DNA from: UBA7672 sp040398425
GTDB taxonomy: Bacteria; Pseudomonadota; Alphaproteobacteria; Caulobacterales; Hyphomonadaceae
Assembly: GCA_040398425.1 (NCBI GenBank)
Contig: JBBATZ010000043.1
Location: 1 to 37,099 of the forward strand
Direction of reading: 5' to 3'
DNA: 37,099 nt
In this document: positions 23,927-33,479 of the stretch, piece after piece
Position numbering within the stretch: the stretch's first letter is position 1
Layout of the letters: every line of letters begins with the position of its first letter
Program-made: the position numbers and the translations under genes
The notes under the pieces: model-generated
The model's input: the letters and a program-made list of their open reading frames with translations, nothing else
The model's database searches: none
What the model was told of the DNA's origin: nothing

Positions 23927-26050
23927 CTAGATGGATCCAGCAGCTTCCCGCACTGCCTGTTCTATCAAGCCGGCTGTCAGGAGACCATCGAACTTCTTGG
24001 GTTCGCCGCCTGAGGCCGGGTAGACAAGATACAGCGGAACGCCCCCCGCGCCATGCCGTTTCAGCTCGTCAAAGATCACACTGTCCTTGTTTGTCCAGTC
24101 CGCTTCGAGGAATACGACGCCAAGATCGGCAAAAGTTCGTTGCACTGCCGCGTCATGCATCGCGCCCTTATTGACCTGACACGTCACACACCACCGTGCC
24201 GTGAAGTCGACGAAGATGACTTTTTTCTCGGCGCGCAGGGCGGCGACTCGCTCGGGCGTCCACGTGTCCGGGGTTATGGCGGCGGCTTCCGCCTTGAACG
24301 TAACAGTCGTTAACGCCGGCACGACGAAAGCGCCGAGAATGACGACGGCCGCAACGACACGCCCTAGCGTACGCTGACCAATCTTCCGCGCGAGCCAGAT
24401 GCCGAAAGACAGGACGATCGCGCCGCCGAGCACTGCGATCACGCCGTCCGTTCCCGCCTGCCCTGAGAGCACCCAGAGCAACCACAGCGTGGTGAGGAAC
24501 ATCGGGAAGGCCAGCACCTGGCGGAACGTCTCCATCCACCTACCCGGTTTGGGTAGCACCTTCGCAAAAGCAGGCGTGAAACTGAGCAGTACGAAAGGCG
24601 CAGCCAGGCCGAGACCGATGGTGATGAAGATCGCGAGCACCACAGGCGCAGGCTGAGTCAGGGCGACACCAATCGCCGGCGCCATGAAGGGTCCGACGCA
24701 CGGCGCGCCGACGAAAGCGGCCAGCAGGCCCGTGAAGAACGCGCCGGATGTACCGCCGCGATCCGCCAGATTGCTGCCCATCCCCATCAGCGAACCACCG
24801 ATCTCGAAGACGCCCAGCAGGTTAAGGCCGACAGCGAACATCACCAGCGCGAAGATCGCGGTTACCCACGCATATTGCAGCTGAAAGCCGAGCCCCGCAG
24901 AGGTGTCGCCCGCAGCCTTCAATGCAACCAGCGTCGCGCCAATCGCTGCAAAGCAGACCACCACGCCGAGCAGGTAAGCGATGCCATGTGCGCGCGACTG
25001 TTTCGGATCATGCGCGGTATGAACTAGGCCCGCCGCCTTGATCGTCAGCACAGGCAGGACGCAGGGCATCAGGTTCAGGACGAGCCCGCCGAGGAAGGCG
25101 AAGCCCAGCGTGACGAGCAGCTCTGCAATGCCCATGGCAGGCGCAGCTTCGGGGGCAGCAGATGCTGCAAAAGTCGTGTCTGTGACACCGGCCGGCATCG
25201 CGCCCACGGCAGCAGGAACCTCCCAGCCGCGGCGGACACCGTCGGTGGTCTCGATCCCGATGATGCCGGCGACGGGAATGTCTCCCGCCTTGGCGAACGG
25301 AGATGCCTTGACCTCGACGGAGACACCTTCCGGGCCGTAGCGCACGACTTGCGGCGCAGGGTTGAGGACATCAGGGCCGTGGGGGAAGAAGCGAACCGTC
25401 TTGGCCGCGCCGATCGCCTTGGCGAGGCTTTCGTCAACGGCGGCAATCCTGAAAGTATCGCCCGAGCGCTCGACCGTCGCCCGCCCGGTCAGCGGCGCAG
25501 GAATGGCAGGCAAGGCTGCGGCGATGAGCGCGCTGGCAGTTTCATCAATGCCTGGCGTTGCGGCAATGGGTAGCGTCGTTGAAAGCGTGACATCTTCGGG
25601 AATGCAGATGTCCGCGCAGATCAGGTACTCGAATTTTGCCCCGATGGTCAGCTGGTCGCCCGGCTTGGTATCCGGCGATATCCGGATCTCGAAGGGCAGC
25701 GTGACTTCGGTCTCGTAGCCATAGTTCATCAATGTCGCGAGCGGGATAGCTTCCGGGGTCGGAAAGCGGAATTCGCCGGTCGTGATGGTAGGTGAATTGG
25801 CCCATGTCGCGCCGGGCGGAAGTCCGCTGTCGCCGGCGTTCTTCCAGTAGACGTGCCAGCCGTCGGCTAGTTTGAGATGCAGCGCGCCGAGGAACGTTTC
25901 GTCGGACGTTGCGGCCGACCGTTCCAGCAGTAGGGTGGCGTCTGCGTGTTCGCTTTTTCCCGATGCCTGCGCCAGCGCTGGCGCAGACAATACGAACATC
26001 GCGCCAAACGCCGCTGCCAGGCTAAAGAACGATTTCACGATCGGTGTCAT
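23927..26050 (-). CDS. dsbD: Thiol:disulfide interchange protein DsbD/ScsB family
   Basis: About 707 residues: signal peptide (cleavage near ALAQA), a periplasmic N-terminal domain with Cys145 and Cys149 (LICADICIP), an eight-helix membrane core with the electron-carrying Cys in LMPCVLPVL and GAPCVGPF, and a C-terminal thioredoxin domain with WCVTC (620-624). It passes electrons from cytoplasmic thioredoxin to periplasmic reductases. The large N-terminal domain is more like the ScsB branch than E. coli DsbD. I prefer ATG 26050; ATG 26062 is also possible. The frame beyond, to 26191, has no signal character. Confidence 0.92.
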   Translation of the reverse strand: MTPIVKSFFSLAAAFGAMFVLSAPALAQASGKSEHADATLLLERSAATSDETFLGALHLKLADGWHVYWKNAGDSGLPPGATWANSPTITTGEFRFPTPEAIPLATLMNYGYETEVTLPFEIRISPDTKPGDQLTIGAKFEYLICADICIPEDVTLSTTLPIAATPGIDETASALIAAALPAIPAPLTGRATVERSGDTFRIAAVDESLAKAIGAAKTVRFFPHGPDVLNPAPQVVRYGPEGVSVEVKASPFAKAGDIPVAGIIGIETTDGVRRGWEVPAAVGAMPAGVTDTTFAASAAPEAAPAMGIAELLVTLGFAFLGGLVLNLMPCVLPVLTIKAAGLVHTAHDPKQSRAHGIAYLLGVVVCFAAIGATLVALKAAGDTSAGLGFQLQYAWVTAIFALVMFAVGLNLLGVFEIGGSLMGMGSNLADRGGTSGAFFTGLLAAFVGAPCVGPFMAPAIGVALTQPAPVVLAIFITIGLGLAAPFVLLSFTPAFAKVLPKPGRWMETFRQVLAFPMFLTTLWLLWVLSGQAGTDGVIAVLGGAIVLSFGIWLARKIGQRTLGRVVAAVVILGAFVVPALTTVTFKAEAAAITPDTWTPERVAALRAEKKVIFVDFTARWCVTCQVNKGAMHDAAVQRTFADLGVVFLEADWTNKDSVIFDELKRHGAGGVPLYLVYPASGGEPKKFDGLLTAGLIEQAVREAAGSI

Positions 26051-26185
26051 TCGGAGGCGCATCCTGGGGCTTCGCACGTGACGCCCCGCCGGTTGCAGGC
26101 TGGCCCCGTTACAGGCCAAACCATTTTCCGGCCAAAGACGTCGGCGACGGCTCAGTACCTCAACTAGGGGGTCCTGAAACGACAA

Positions 26186-26219
26186 ATCCATCCCCCTCGC
26201 CTGAACGTGAGGGATGGAT
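26186..26219 (-). terminator. Terminator after the sapC-type gene
   Basis: On the minus strand ATCCATCCCTC pairs with GAGGGGGATGGAT (11 bp, two bulged G). It is followed by TTTGTCGTTTC, 32 bp after the TGA stop. Confidence 0.75.
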
Positions 26220-26250
26220 CTGCTTATTTACCCCACAATTCGGGCGGTTA

Positions 26251-27039
26251 TCAGGCTGCCGGCTGCTGGAGCGAGAGGCGACGCATCGTGCGCTGAATCA
26301 CGCGTTGCCAGTTCATCAGTGACACCATGTGGGCGTAGATTGCCGCAAGGGCGCCGGTGTTGCGGATATCGTTGAACTTGCCTTCCGGCAGGGCGTTCAG
26401 GCCGTCTTCGGAGATCGCCCAGTAGTCGGCGATCTTCTGGGTCGGGCCGGCATTGCCCTGCGCGTCGCGCGGGGTGAAAGACACAGACTTCTGCTCAAAC
26501 AGGGAAGCGCTGTCCATCATCTCGACGAACTCGGCTGTGGCGCGACGCTGGCGTTCGAATTCCTTGCAGAACTCGATGGCGTCCTGGGTGAATTTCGAGG
26601 CCTGGTCGCCGTCGAAGAACTTCACGTCCGGATTGGATGTGACCATCTCGGCGGCCGTATCAACGCAGAGAAGCAGGCGGTCGGTGCCCGGATCGGCCGC
26701 GAAAACGAACGGATAACGGCGCACAAAGGCCGGGAGATAGGCGTCCGGGTCGGGCTGGCCGGCGGCGTCGAGATATTCGTTCTCGTTCTGGCGGACGCCC
26801 ATGACAGCTACCGGGGTCTTTTCAGCTCCAACGAAGATGATCGGGAAGCAGGTGGCGGCGACGCCGAACTCGCTGACCGTGATCGGAACGGCGTGAGCCG
26901 TCTTCAGGAAGGAGAACGGGGCCGGGATCTGTTTGACGCCAAGGTCGCGGTGCCTTTCGAGGGACAGCGGCTCCGGACGCTTGTAGAACATGACCTGGCC
27001 GGTCAGTTCTGGCTGTCCACCGGGGGCTGGGGTGCTCAT
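26251..27039 (-). CDS. SapC family protein
   Basis: A 262-residue soluble protein matching the SapC family (PF07277), named from S-layer-associated genes and common in Caulobacterales. Recognisable stretches: FLKTAHAVPITVSEFGVAATCFPIIF (45-70), the PVAVMGVRQNENEYLD block, YLPAFVRRYPFVFA (101-114), the acidic FDGDQASKFTQDAIEFCKEFE (143-163), and a C-terminal helix with LAAIYAHMVSLMNWQRV. No signal peptide. Its function is not established, and no S-layer or type I secretion genes lie nearby. ATG 27039 follows AGGAGCCC, divergent from the DUF885 gene. Confidence 0.88.
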   Translation of the reverse strand: MSTPAPGGQPELTGQVMFYKRPEPLSLERHRDLGVKQIPAPFSFLKTAHAVPITVSEFGVAATCFPIIFVGAEKTPVAVMGVRQNENEYLDAAGQPDPDAYLPAFVRRYPFVFAADPGTDRLLLCVDTAAEMVTSNPDVKFFDGDQASKFTQDAIEFCKEFERQRRATAEFVEMMDSASLFEQKSVSFTPRDAQGNAGPTQKIADYWAISEDGLNALPEGKFNDIRNTGALAAIYAHMVSLMNWQRVIQRTMRRLSLQQPAA

Positions 27040-27111
27040 TAACGGGCTCCTGACTTGATGCAGGCCGGTCCTTATCGGAAAACTTCGGCCGTCTCAACCA
27101 AAGCGAATCAT

Positions 27112-28980
27112 ATGTTTTTTCAGGCCTGTCGATCGCCTTTCGGAGCCTCGGCATCGGCCGTGGCGCTGCTGCTGATGGCAGGATGCACGCCCGAACGCTT
27201 GAATACGGACCCGATTCTGACCAGCCTGGTCGATAGTTTCGGCGCCAGCGAGATACAGCAGCTACCAGAGGAGGCCGACTTGGCCGGGCTGTCGGACAAG
27301 GCGTTTGGCCGCCCCTACGGCGCCCTGCTCAACGATCGGTCGATGGCTGTGACCGAACGGACACGGGCGATCCGGCTGGATTACCTGGCCGAGTTCGAGC
27401 GGATCGACCGCGCCAATCTCTCCCCCGGCGCTGCCCGGGCCTACGACGCGATCAACGCAACCCTCAACGCCAGCATCGCCGCCGACGCCTACGGATACGG
27501 GGCGACCTCGTTGGGATGGACCAGTCCCTATGTCATCTCGTTCTCCGACGGGGCTTTCACCGATGTCGTCAAGCTGCTGACGCTTCATGCTCCGATCGGG
27601 TCGCGCGCCGCGGCCGATGCCTGGCTCGCCCGGCTGGGCCATATGGACGATGCTATGCGGGACGAACGGCGCCGCTTCGAGGTCGATCTCGACGCGGGCG
27701 CGATCCCACCCCGATCCGTCCTTCAACGCACGCTCGACAAGGCGCGATCATTGGCGCCGGTCGGCAATGCACGCGATCACGTGCTGGTTCAGTATTTCAC
27801 CGAAGCGCTGGCGCAGGTTTCCGATATTCCAGAACCCGACATCGCGACATTGACCGGTCGAGCGGCGACGCTGGTCAGCGGCGACATCAAGGGCGAGTAC
27901 GAAAAACTGATCTCGCTACTTGAGAAAACGCTGCCGAAGGCAACGGAAGATCCCGGCGTCTGGAAACTGCCACAAGGCGACGACTATTACGCCGACGCGC
28001 TTCGCCTGCACACCACGACGAACCTAAACGCCAAACAGCTGAACGATCTCGGGCTGAAACTGGTCGAGCAGATATCGGCGCAGCTTGATCCGCTGCTTGC
28101 AGCGCAGGGGCTGGCCGAGGGCAGCGTTGGACAGCGCCTGCGCGTGTTATCGACGAATCCGGAGCTGCAGTTTCCTGAAACGCCGGAAGGCCGCCTTGCC
28201 CTGCTCGACGCGATTGGCGCGAAAATGAAATGGGCTAACGGCATCACTCCGAAAGTCGCTAGTGTGGACAAGCCAGCCGAAATCGTCGTGCGGGAGACGC
28301 CGCGCATCGCGCAGGACACAGCATCGAAAGCCTATTATCGCGCGGCGCCGCTGAGCGGCGGACAGCCAGCGGTCTACAACATCACGCTTCGCTCGACGGC
28401 GGATTTTCCGATCTGGACCCTGCCCTCGCTGACATTTCACGAAGCCGTGCCGGGACATCACCTGCAATCAGAGATCGCGCGCGATCGTCCGAACGTGCCG
28501 GTGATCAGCTATCTGATCGCGACGCCAGCGTTCGCTGAAGGCTGGGCGACCTACGCGGAAGACCTCGCCGACGAACTCGGTGCCTATCAATCAGATCCGC
28601 TCGGCAAGATCGGCTACCTGCAGTCCATGCTGTTCCGCGCCGCGCGGCTGGTGGCCGATACAGGCATCCACGCACAGAAGTGGAAACGGCAGCAGGCCGT
28701 CGACTATCTGATGAACACGGTGGGGCTCGCCCTTCCCAACGCGGAACTCGAAGTCGATCGTTATGCGATCCGGCCGGGCCTTGCCTGTGCCTACATGACC
28801 GGAAGGGAAACCATCCGCAGGTTGCGGGCGACTGCACAGCGCGACCTCAAGACCGCCTTCGATCTCAAGGCGTTTCACGAAGCGATCCTCGCGCCAGGAC
28901 CGCGCCCTATGCCTGTCGTGGAAGCTGATATCGCAGCCTGGACAGCATCCAGGAAGCCAGCGCCGCCGCCCGAGCAATAG
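27112..28980 (+). CDS. DUF885 family metallopeptidase-like lipoprotein
   Basis: About 622 residues of the DUF885 family (PF05960), zinc-peptidase-like proteins. The signal peptide ends in LMAGC, so it is a lipoprotein. The metal-site motif is FHEAVPGHHLQ (His443, Glu444, His449, His450), followed by EGWATYAEDLADELGAYQ and, near the C-terminus, RYAIRPGLACAYMTGRETI, all family hallmarks. Peptidase activity is expected but substrates are unknown. ATG 27112 begins the lipoprotein signal; the open frame to 27055 adds no signal features. Followed by the vWA lipoprotein gene on the same strand after 87 bp that contain a short GCGCC/GGCGC hairpin. Confidence 0.9.
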   Translation: MFFQACRSPFGASASAVALLLMAGCTPERLNTDPILTSLVDSFGASEIQQLPEEADLAGLSDKAFGRPYGALLNDRSMAVTERTRAIRLDYLAEFERIDRANLSPGAARAYDAINATLNASIAADAYGYGATSLGWTSPYVISFSDGAFTDVVKLLTLHAPIGSRAAADAWLARLGHMDDAMRDERRRFEVDLDAGAIPPRSVLQRTLDKARSLAPVGNARDHVLVQYFTEALAQVSDIPEPDIATLTGRAATLVSGDIKGEYEKLISLLEKTLPKATEDPGVWKLPQGDDYYADALRLHTTTNLNAKQLNDLGLKLVEQISAQLDPLLAAQGLAEGSVGQRLRVLSTNPELQFPETPEGRLALLDAIGAKMKWANGITPKVASVDKPAEIVVRETPRIAQDTASKAYYRAAPLSGGQPAVYNITLRSTADFPIWTLPSLTFHEAVPGHHLQSEIARDRPNVPVISYLIATPAFAEGWATYAEDLADELGAYQSDPLGKIGYLQSMLFRAARLVADTGIHAQKWKRQQAVDYLMNTVGLALPNAELEVDRYAIRPGLACAYMTGRETIRRLRATAQRDLKTAFDLKAFHEAILAPGPRPMPVVEADIAAWTASRKPAPPPEQ

Positions 28981-29067
28981 TCCAGCTTACGCCTGTAATC
29001 CGGCACAAACGCGCCCCAATCGGCGCGCCTGATCCCCTGCACGCAGTCAAACCTTGGGGACTTCAGC

Positions 29068-30789
29068 ATGACCAGCTTCCGGATCTTGATCCTCGCCACC
29101 GTCTCGGTCGCCAGCCTCGCCGCCTGCGAATCCGCTCCCGGCGACATGGGCGCGAGTTCCTCCGACGCCATCATCGTGACAGCCAGCAAAAGAGAGGCGT
29201 CACCGCAGGACGCCGCGGTCGCCGTCACCACAATCACCCCCGAATACGCCTACGCACCTCCCCCGCCCGTAAGCATGCCCGCCCCGAAGATGGCGATGGC
29301 GGGTGACATCGTCGCGCAACCCATGCCGGGCGACGTCGATCGCGAGAACTATGAAAATGTAAAAATCAATGGCGTGAAGGTCGTCGCGCAAGAGCCGGTT
29401 TCGACTTTCTCCATTGACGTCGATACGGCGAGCTATTCCAACGTCCGCCGCATGCTGAACCAGGGATACCTACCGCCGAAGGACGCGGTGCGCATCGAAG
29501 AGATGATCAATTACTTCGACTACGGGTACGACCTGCCGAAATCGAAGGAGGCGACGTTCGAGACGACGGTGAAAATCGTTCCGTCGCCATGGGCGGAGGG
29601 CAAGCAACTGATGCATGTTGCGGTCCAAGGTTACGACATCAAGGCGGACAGCCGACCGCCCCTGAACCTCACCCTGCTGATCGATGTTTCAGGGTCGATG
29701 TCGGCGCAGAACAAGCTGCCGCTCGCGATCCAGTCGCTGAAGCTGCTGATCAACCAGATGACAGCGAACGATCACATCGCGATCGCGGTCTATGCGGGCG
29801 CAGCCGGAACTGTACTGGAGCCGACCTCCGGCGCTGACAAGAGCAAGATCATCGCGGCGCTCGAGAAGCTCTCGGCCGGCGGATCGACGGCGGGCGGAGA
29901 AGGGCTGCGGCTCGCCTACAATCTTGCCAAGCAGAACTTCTCGAAGAACTCCGTGAACCGCGTGATCCTGTTGAGCGATGGCGACTTCAACGTTGGCATC
30001 AGCAATCCAGAACAGCTCGAGGACTTCGTCAGCCGCGAACGCGAGAGCGGCGTCTATCTCTCGATCCTCGGCTTTGGCGGCGGCAACTACAACGACCTTC
30101 TGATGCAGAAGCTGGCGCAGTCCGGCAACGGCATGGCAACCTACATCGATACGCTAAACGAAGGACGGAAGGTGCTGAACGACGACGTTTCGGGGTCGAT
30201 GTTCTCGATCGCCGATGATGTGAAGATCCAGGTCGAATTCAACCCGGCCAAGGTCGCGGAGTATCGGCTGATCGGCTACGAGACGCGGATCCTCAACAAG
30301 GAAGACTTCAATAACGACAAGGTTGATGCCGGCGAGATCGGCGCCGGCTCTTCGGTGACGGCGGTCTACGAGATCACGCCGGTAGGATCGAAAGCGACGC
30401 TGGTCGATCCAAGCCGCTATCAGGCGCCGAAACCTGCGCCGGGGGCGACGGATGAGTACGCCTTTCTGAAGGTGCGCTACAAACTGCCAGGCAACGACAC
30501 GTCGAAACTGATAACGCGGCCGATCACGCGCGCGGACGAGGCGGCCAGTCTTGCAAGCGCGCCGGAGTCAACGCGGTTCGCGACGGCGGTCGCAGGCTAT
30601 GGATCAATGCTGCGCGGTGACCCGTACATCGCCAAGACATTCAACTGGGACAGCGTGATCGACCTGGCGAATGGCGCCAAGGGCAAGGACGAGTTCGGCT
30701 ATCGGGCGGAGTTTGTGCAGCTGGCGCGTCTGGCGAAGACGGCGCAGACCCAGAAGGGGCTGCCGGCGCCGGATGGTGTTGGGCAATAA
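29068..30789 (+). CDS. YfbK-family von Willebrand factor A lipoprotein
   Basis: 573 residues. The lipoprotein signal ends in LAAC (Cys20). A disordered Pro-rich linker follows, then the YfbK-type N-terminal domain (VSTFSIDVDTASYSNVRRML, about 110-129) and a vWA domain. The MIDAS starts DVSGS (206-210), continues in the GGSTAGGEG segment, and ends in LLSDGDFNVG. A C-terminal YfbK_C region follows (LKVRYKLPG onward). It probably binds partner proteins at the envelope through Mg2+/Ca2+. Residues 33-54 (DAIIVTASKREASPQDAAVAVT) resemble the TonB-box/plug entry of TonB-dependent receptors. ATG 29068 follows GGGGAC. Confidence 0.9.
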   Translation: MTSFRILILATVSVASLAACESAPGDMGASSSDAIIVTASKREASPQDAAVAVTTITPEYAYAPPPPVSMPAPKMAMAGDIVAQPMPGDVDRENYENVKINGVKVVAQEPVSTFSIDVDTASYSNVRRMLNQGYLPPKDAVRIEEMINYFDYGYDLPKSKEATFETTVKIVPSPWAEGKQLMHVAVQGYDIKADSRPPLNLTLLIDVSGSMSAQNKLPLAIQSLKLLINQMTANDHIAIAVYAGAAGTVLEPTSGADKSKIIAALEKLSAGGSTAGGEGLRLAYNLAKQNFSKNSVNRVILLSDGDFNVGISNPEQLEDFVSRERESGVYLSILGFGGGNYNDLLMQKLAQSGNGMATYIDTLNEGRKVLNDDVSGSMFSIADDVKIQVEFNPAKVAEYRLIGYETRILNKEDFNNDKVDAGEIGAGSSVTAVYEITPVGSKATLVDPSRYQAPKPAPGATDEYAFLKVRYKLPGNDTSKLITRPITRADEAASLASAPESTRFATAVAGYGSMLRGDPYIAKTFNWDSVIDLANGAKGKDEFGYRAEFVQLARLAKTAQTQKGLPAPDGVGQ

Positions 30790-30810
30790 TCCCCTCACCT
30801 GAAACAGACC

Positions 30811-30837
30811 GGGCCCGCGGATCATGTCCGCGGGCCC
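30811..30837 (+). terminator. Hairpin after the vWA gene
   Basis: A perfect 11-bp stem GGGCCCGCGGA-TCATG-TCCGCGGGCCC, 21 bp after the TAA. No T-tract follows, so termination may be partly Rho-dependent. It also faces the convergent gene ending at 30911. Confidence 0.65.
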
Positions 30838-30910
30838 GCTTCCCGTCTGTGGTCCTGACGCAGGGTGTGCGGAGACGAACACCCAAGAAGCGCCGGATGA
30901 CGAGGTTCGA

Positions 30911-31288
30911 TCAGGCTGCGAGCAACTCAGGCTCGCGCGCCAATTCCCTGAGAGCCAATTCACTGCCGGCTGCGAAGACAGGATCGAGCCCGAGGGCAAG
31001 ATCGGCGGCCTCCATGCGGCGGGATTTCACGTCCGGATTGCGGCGCACGAAGATGGCGGTCGCGCCGTAGCGGCGGGCTTCGCGCCAGCGCCAGAAGGTG
31101 GCGACGTCGGTTTCCATTCCACCATGATCGGCGACGCGGATGATGCGCCAGGACTTTCCATCGGGAGCGGCGAACAGGATCACACCGGCGATCTTCGCCC
31201 AATCAGCTTCAGCGCTGAAACGTTCGAATTTATAAGGGCCGCCGTTGGCGCCGCAGAAGTTTGCCGTCCCGTTGTTTGCCGCGATCAT
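30911..31288 (-). CDS. Conserved-looking cytoplasmic protein, unknown function
   Basis: A 125-residue protein starting at ATG 31288, which has GGAG 8 nt upstream; the frame continues to 31339 without a better site. The sequence begins MIAANNGTANFCGANGG and has a compact central strand-rich part (IAGVILFAAPDGKSWRIIRV). A basic segment (WRWREARRYGATAIFVRR) and a helical C-terminus rich in Leu/Glu/Ala follow. No signal peptide or membrane segment. I do not recognise a domain. Same strand as the cyclophilin gene, about 106 bp downstream of it, convergent with the vWA gene. Confidence 0.6.
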   Translation of the reverse strand: MIAANNGTANFCGANGGPYKFERFSAEADWAKIAGVILFAAPDGKSWRIIRVADHGGMETDVATFWRWREARRYGATAIFVRRNPDVKSRRMEAADLALGLDPVFAAGSELALRELAREPELLAA

Positions 31289-31394
31289 GTTCTTGCTCCG
31301 TTCTGTTCTCCTGTATATTCCCTTTTTGTTCTCACGCAAGATTTGGCGCGGAAGTTTTTCGTAAACAAGCGGTTAAGACGTGAGGCGGAGCGCT

Positions 31395-32000
31395 TCAGCT
31401 TCCGCGCGCGATCTCGGCTTTGGTTACGACCACGGATTGCTTGGGCAGGCGGCCGGGAAACGGCCCGCCCTCGGGCGCAAGTTCGAGGGCGCCGATTGCA
31501 TCGACGATCTCCATCCCGGCAGTCACATGGCCGAAGACGGCATAACCGGTGGTGTTGGGCGGCGCGCTCGACGTGGCGTCGAGGCCGTAGTTCTCTCCAA
31601 GGCTTATGAAGATCGTGGACTGGCCGCTGTCAGGATCGTCGGCGTGCGCCAGGCTGAGCGCGCCACGGCTGTGCTTGTTGTGCTCGGTCTCGAGCGGGAT
31701 CGGTGGGAGTTTTGGAGCGCGGTAATCCAGCTTGGCGTCGAGGTCGCCGAGCTGGATCACGAAGCCCGGCTCGATGCGATAGACTGCGGCACCGTTGTAG
31801 TGGCCGCTCTTCACGAGCGCGAGGAACTGCGCGGCAGTTTTGGGCGCGCCCTCGGGCGCCAGCGTCACCTCGATGTCGCCCATCGTGGTGTGGAGCGTGA
31901 CCACGGGGCCGGCGGGTTGCGGTTCGGCAGTCGGTTCCTGCGCAAACACTGGCGCAGCCAGCACGAACGCTAGCGTGGCTGCGGCGAGTAATCGTTTCAT
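31395..32000 (-). CDS. Periplasmic cyclophilin-type peptidyl-prolyl isomerase
   Basis: 201 residues with a signal peptide (MKRLLAAATLAFVLAAPVFA) and one cyclophilin domain that catalyses cis-trans isomerisation of X-Pro bonds in exported proteins. Landmarks: TTMGDIEVTLAPEGAPKTAAQF, YRIEPGFVIQLGD with the catalytic Arg (in place of the common FHRVIPGFMIQGGD), RGALSLAH, STIFISLG and GYAVFGHVTAGMEIVD. Divergence at the QGGD and active-site Phe positions suggests modest activity or a specialised client. ATG 32000. Enolase lies directly upstream on the same strand with 67 bp between. Confidence 0.92.
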   Translation of the reverse strand: MKRLLAAATLAFVLAAPVFAQEPTAEPQPAGPVVTLHTTMGDIEVTLAPEGAPKTAAQFLALVKSGHYNGAAVYRIEPGFVIQLGDLDAKLDYRAPKLPPIPLETEHNKHSRGALSLAHADDPDSGQSTIFISLGENYGLDATSSAPPNTTGYAVFGHVTAGMEIVDAIGALELAPEGGPFPGRLPKQSVVVTKAEIARGS

Positions 32001-32067
32001 GGGCTGGCTCCGACGGTTCGGTTGCAGCCTAGCATTGCGGGATAGCCCGCCAAGGCGTGGTTACAGC

Positions 32068-33345
32068 TTAGGCCCTAATACTGGCGCGACCGAGATAGCG
32101 GGCGGCGGAACCAAGCTCGTCTTCGATGCGGAGCAGCTGGTTGTATTTTGCCAACCGGTCGGAACGGGCCAGCGAGCCGGTCTTTATCTGCCCGCAGTTA
32201 GTGGCGACAGCGAGATCCGCGATCGTCGAGTCTTCCGTCTCGCCAGAGCGATGAGACATCACGGCGCCATAGCGGTTGATCTGAGCGAGTTGCACCGCCT
32301 CGAGCGTTTCGGTCAGCGAGCCGATCTGGTTCACCTTCACGAGAATAGCGTTGGCCGCACCGCGTTCGATGCCGTCGGCCAGGCGCGTGGTGTTGGTGAC
32401 GAAGAGATCGTCCCCCACGAGCTGGCACTTGCCGCCGATGGCGTTGGTCAGGGCGATCCAGCCATCCCAGTCATCTTCCGACATGCCGTCTTCGATCGAG
32501 ACGATCGGGAAGCGGCCCACGAGGTCGGCCCAGTAGGCGGCCATCTGATCGGAAGAGAGCGACTTGCCCTCGCCTTCCAGCTCGTACTTGCCCTTCTTGT
32601 AGAACTCGGTGGCGGCCGCATCGAGCGCGAGAACGACGTCCTCGCCGGGCTGGTAGCCGGCGGCCTCGATCGACTTCATGATGAAGCCGAGCGCGTCGTC
32701 GGTGGATTTCAGGTTCGGAGCGAAGCCGCCCTCGTCGCCAACGCTGGTGTTGTGGCCCGCAGCGGAGAGGCCCTTCTTCAGCGTGTGGAAGATCTCAGCC
32801 CCGCAGCGCAGCGCGTCGGCGAAGGTTTCCGCGCCGACCGGCATGATCATGAATTCCTGGATGTCGATCGGGTTGTCGGCATGGGCGCCGCCATTGATGA
32901 TGTTCATCATCGGCGTCGGCAGGATGTGGGCGTTGGCGCCGCCAACATAGCGATAGAGCGGCAGAGCCGAGGCTTGCGCAGCTGCCTTTGCCATGGCGAG
33001 CGAGACGCCGAGAATGGCGTTGGCGCCGAGGCGGGATTTGTTGGGCGTGCCGTCGAGTTCGATCATCACGGCGTCGATGTTGCGCTGGTCGGTCGCGTCG
33101 AGCCCGAGGAGTTCCGGGAAGATCTCATCATTGACGGCGGCCACGGCCTTCAGCACACCCTTGCCGAGATAACGGGACTTGTCGCCGTCACGGAGCTCGA
33201 CCGCTTCGTGAGCACCGGTCGACGCCCCCGAGGGAACGGCGGCACGGCCCATCGAACCGTCATCGAGCGTGACTTCGACTTCGACGGTCGGGTTGCCCCG
33301 GCTGTCGAGGATTTCACGGGCGTAGACGTCCACGATCTCGGTCAC
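32068..33345 (-). CDS. eno: Enolase
   Basis: A 425-residue phosphopyruvate hydratase that interconverts 2-phosphoglycerate and phosphoenolpyruvate in glycolysis. Signature stretches: AREILDSRGNPTVEVEV, SGASTGAHEAVELRD, the metal and catalytic segments GDEGGFAPNL, SIEDGMSEDDWDGW and LVGDDLFVTN, and the C-terminal SHRSGETEDSTIADLAV (about 365-381) followed by IKTGSLARSDRLAKYNQLLRIE. Full length with all expected active-site blocks. Start GTG 33345 has GAGGAG 8 nt upstream. Monocistronic or leading into the cyclophilin gene. Confidence 0.98.
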   Translation of the reverse strand: MTEIVDVYAREILDSRGNPTVEVEVTLDDGSMGRAAVPSGASTGAHEAVELRDGDKSRYLGKGVLKAVAAVNDEIFPELLGLDATDQRNIDAVMIELDGTPNKSRLGANAILGVSLAMAKAAAQASALPLYRYVGGANAHILPTPMMNIINGGAHADNPIDIQEFMIMPVGAETFADALRCGAEIFHTLKKGLSAAGHNTSVGDEGGFAPNLKSTDDALGFIMKSIEAAGYQPGEDVVLALDAAATEFYKKGKYELEGEGKSLSSDQMAAYWADLVGRFPIVSIEDGMSEDDWDGWIALTNAIGGKCQLVGDDLFVTNTTRLADGIERGAANAILVKVNQIGSLTETLEAVQLAQINRYGAVMSHRSGETEDSTIADLAVATNCGQIKTGSLARSDRLAKYNQLLRIEDELGSAARYLGRASIRA

Positions 33346-33427
33346 GGGCTGGGCTCCTCGCTGCAGCGGAATTCGGGCCTGCTATGTCGCGAACCGCTGG
33401 CGGATGCAATGCGCCGCTCAAACGCAA

Positions 33428-33449
33428 ACGGCCGCCCGAAAGCGGCCGT
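33428..33449 (-). terminator. rpmF terminator
   Basis: A perfect 8-bp stem ACGGCCGC/GCGGCCGT with a 6-nt loop. On the minus strand it is followed by TTGCGTTTG and lies about 30 bp after the rpmF stop. Confidence 0.7.
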
Positions 33450-33479
33450 CGCGAGCGAAATTAACCGAAAAGGGACGAT

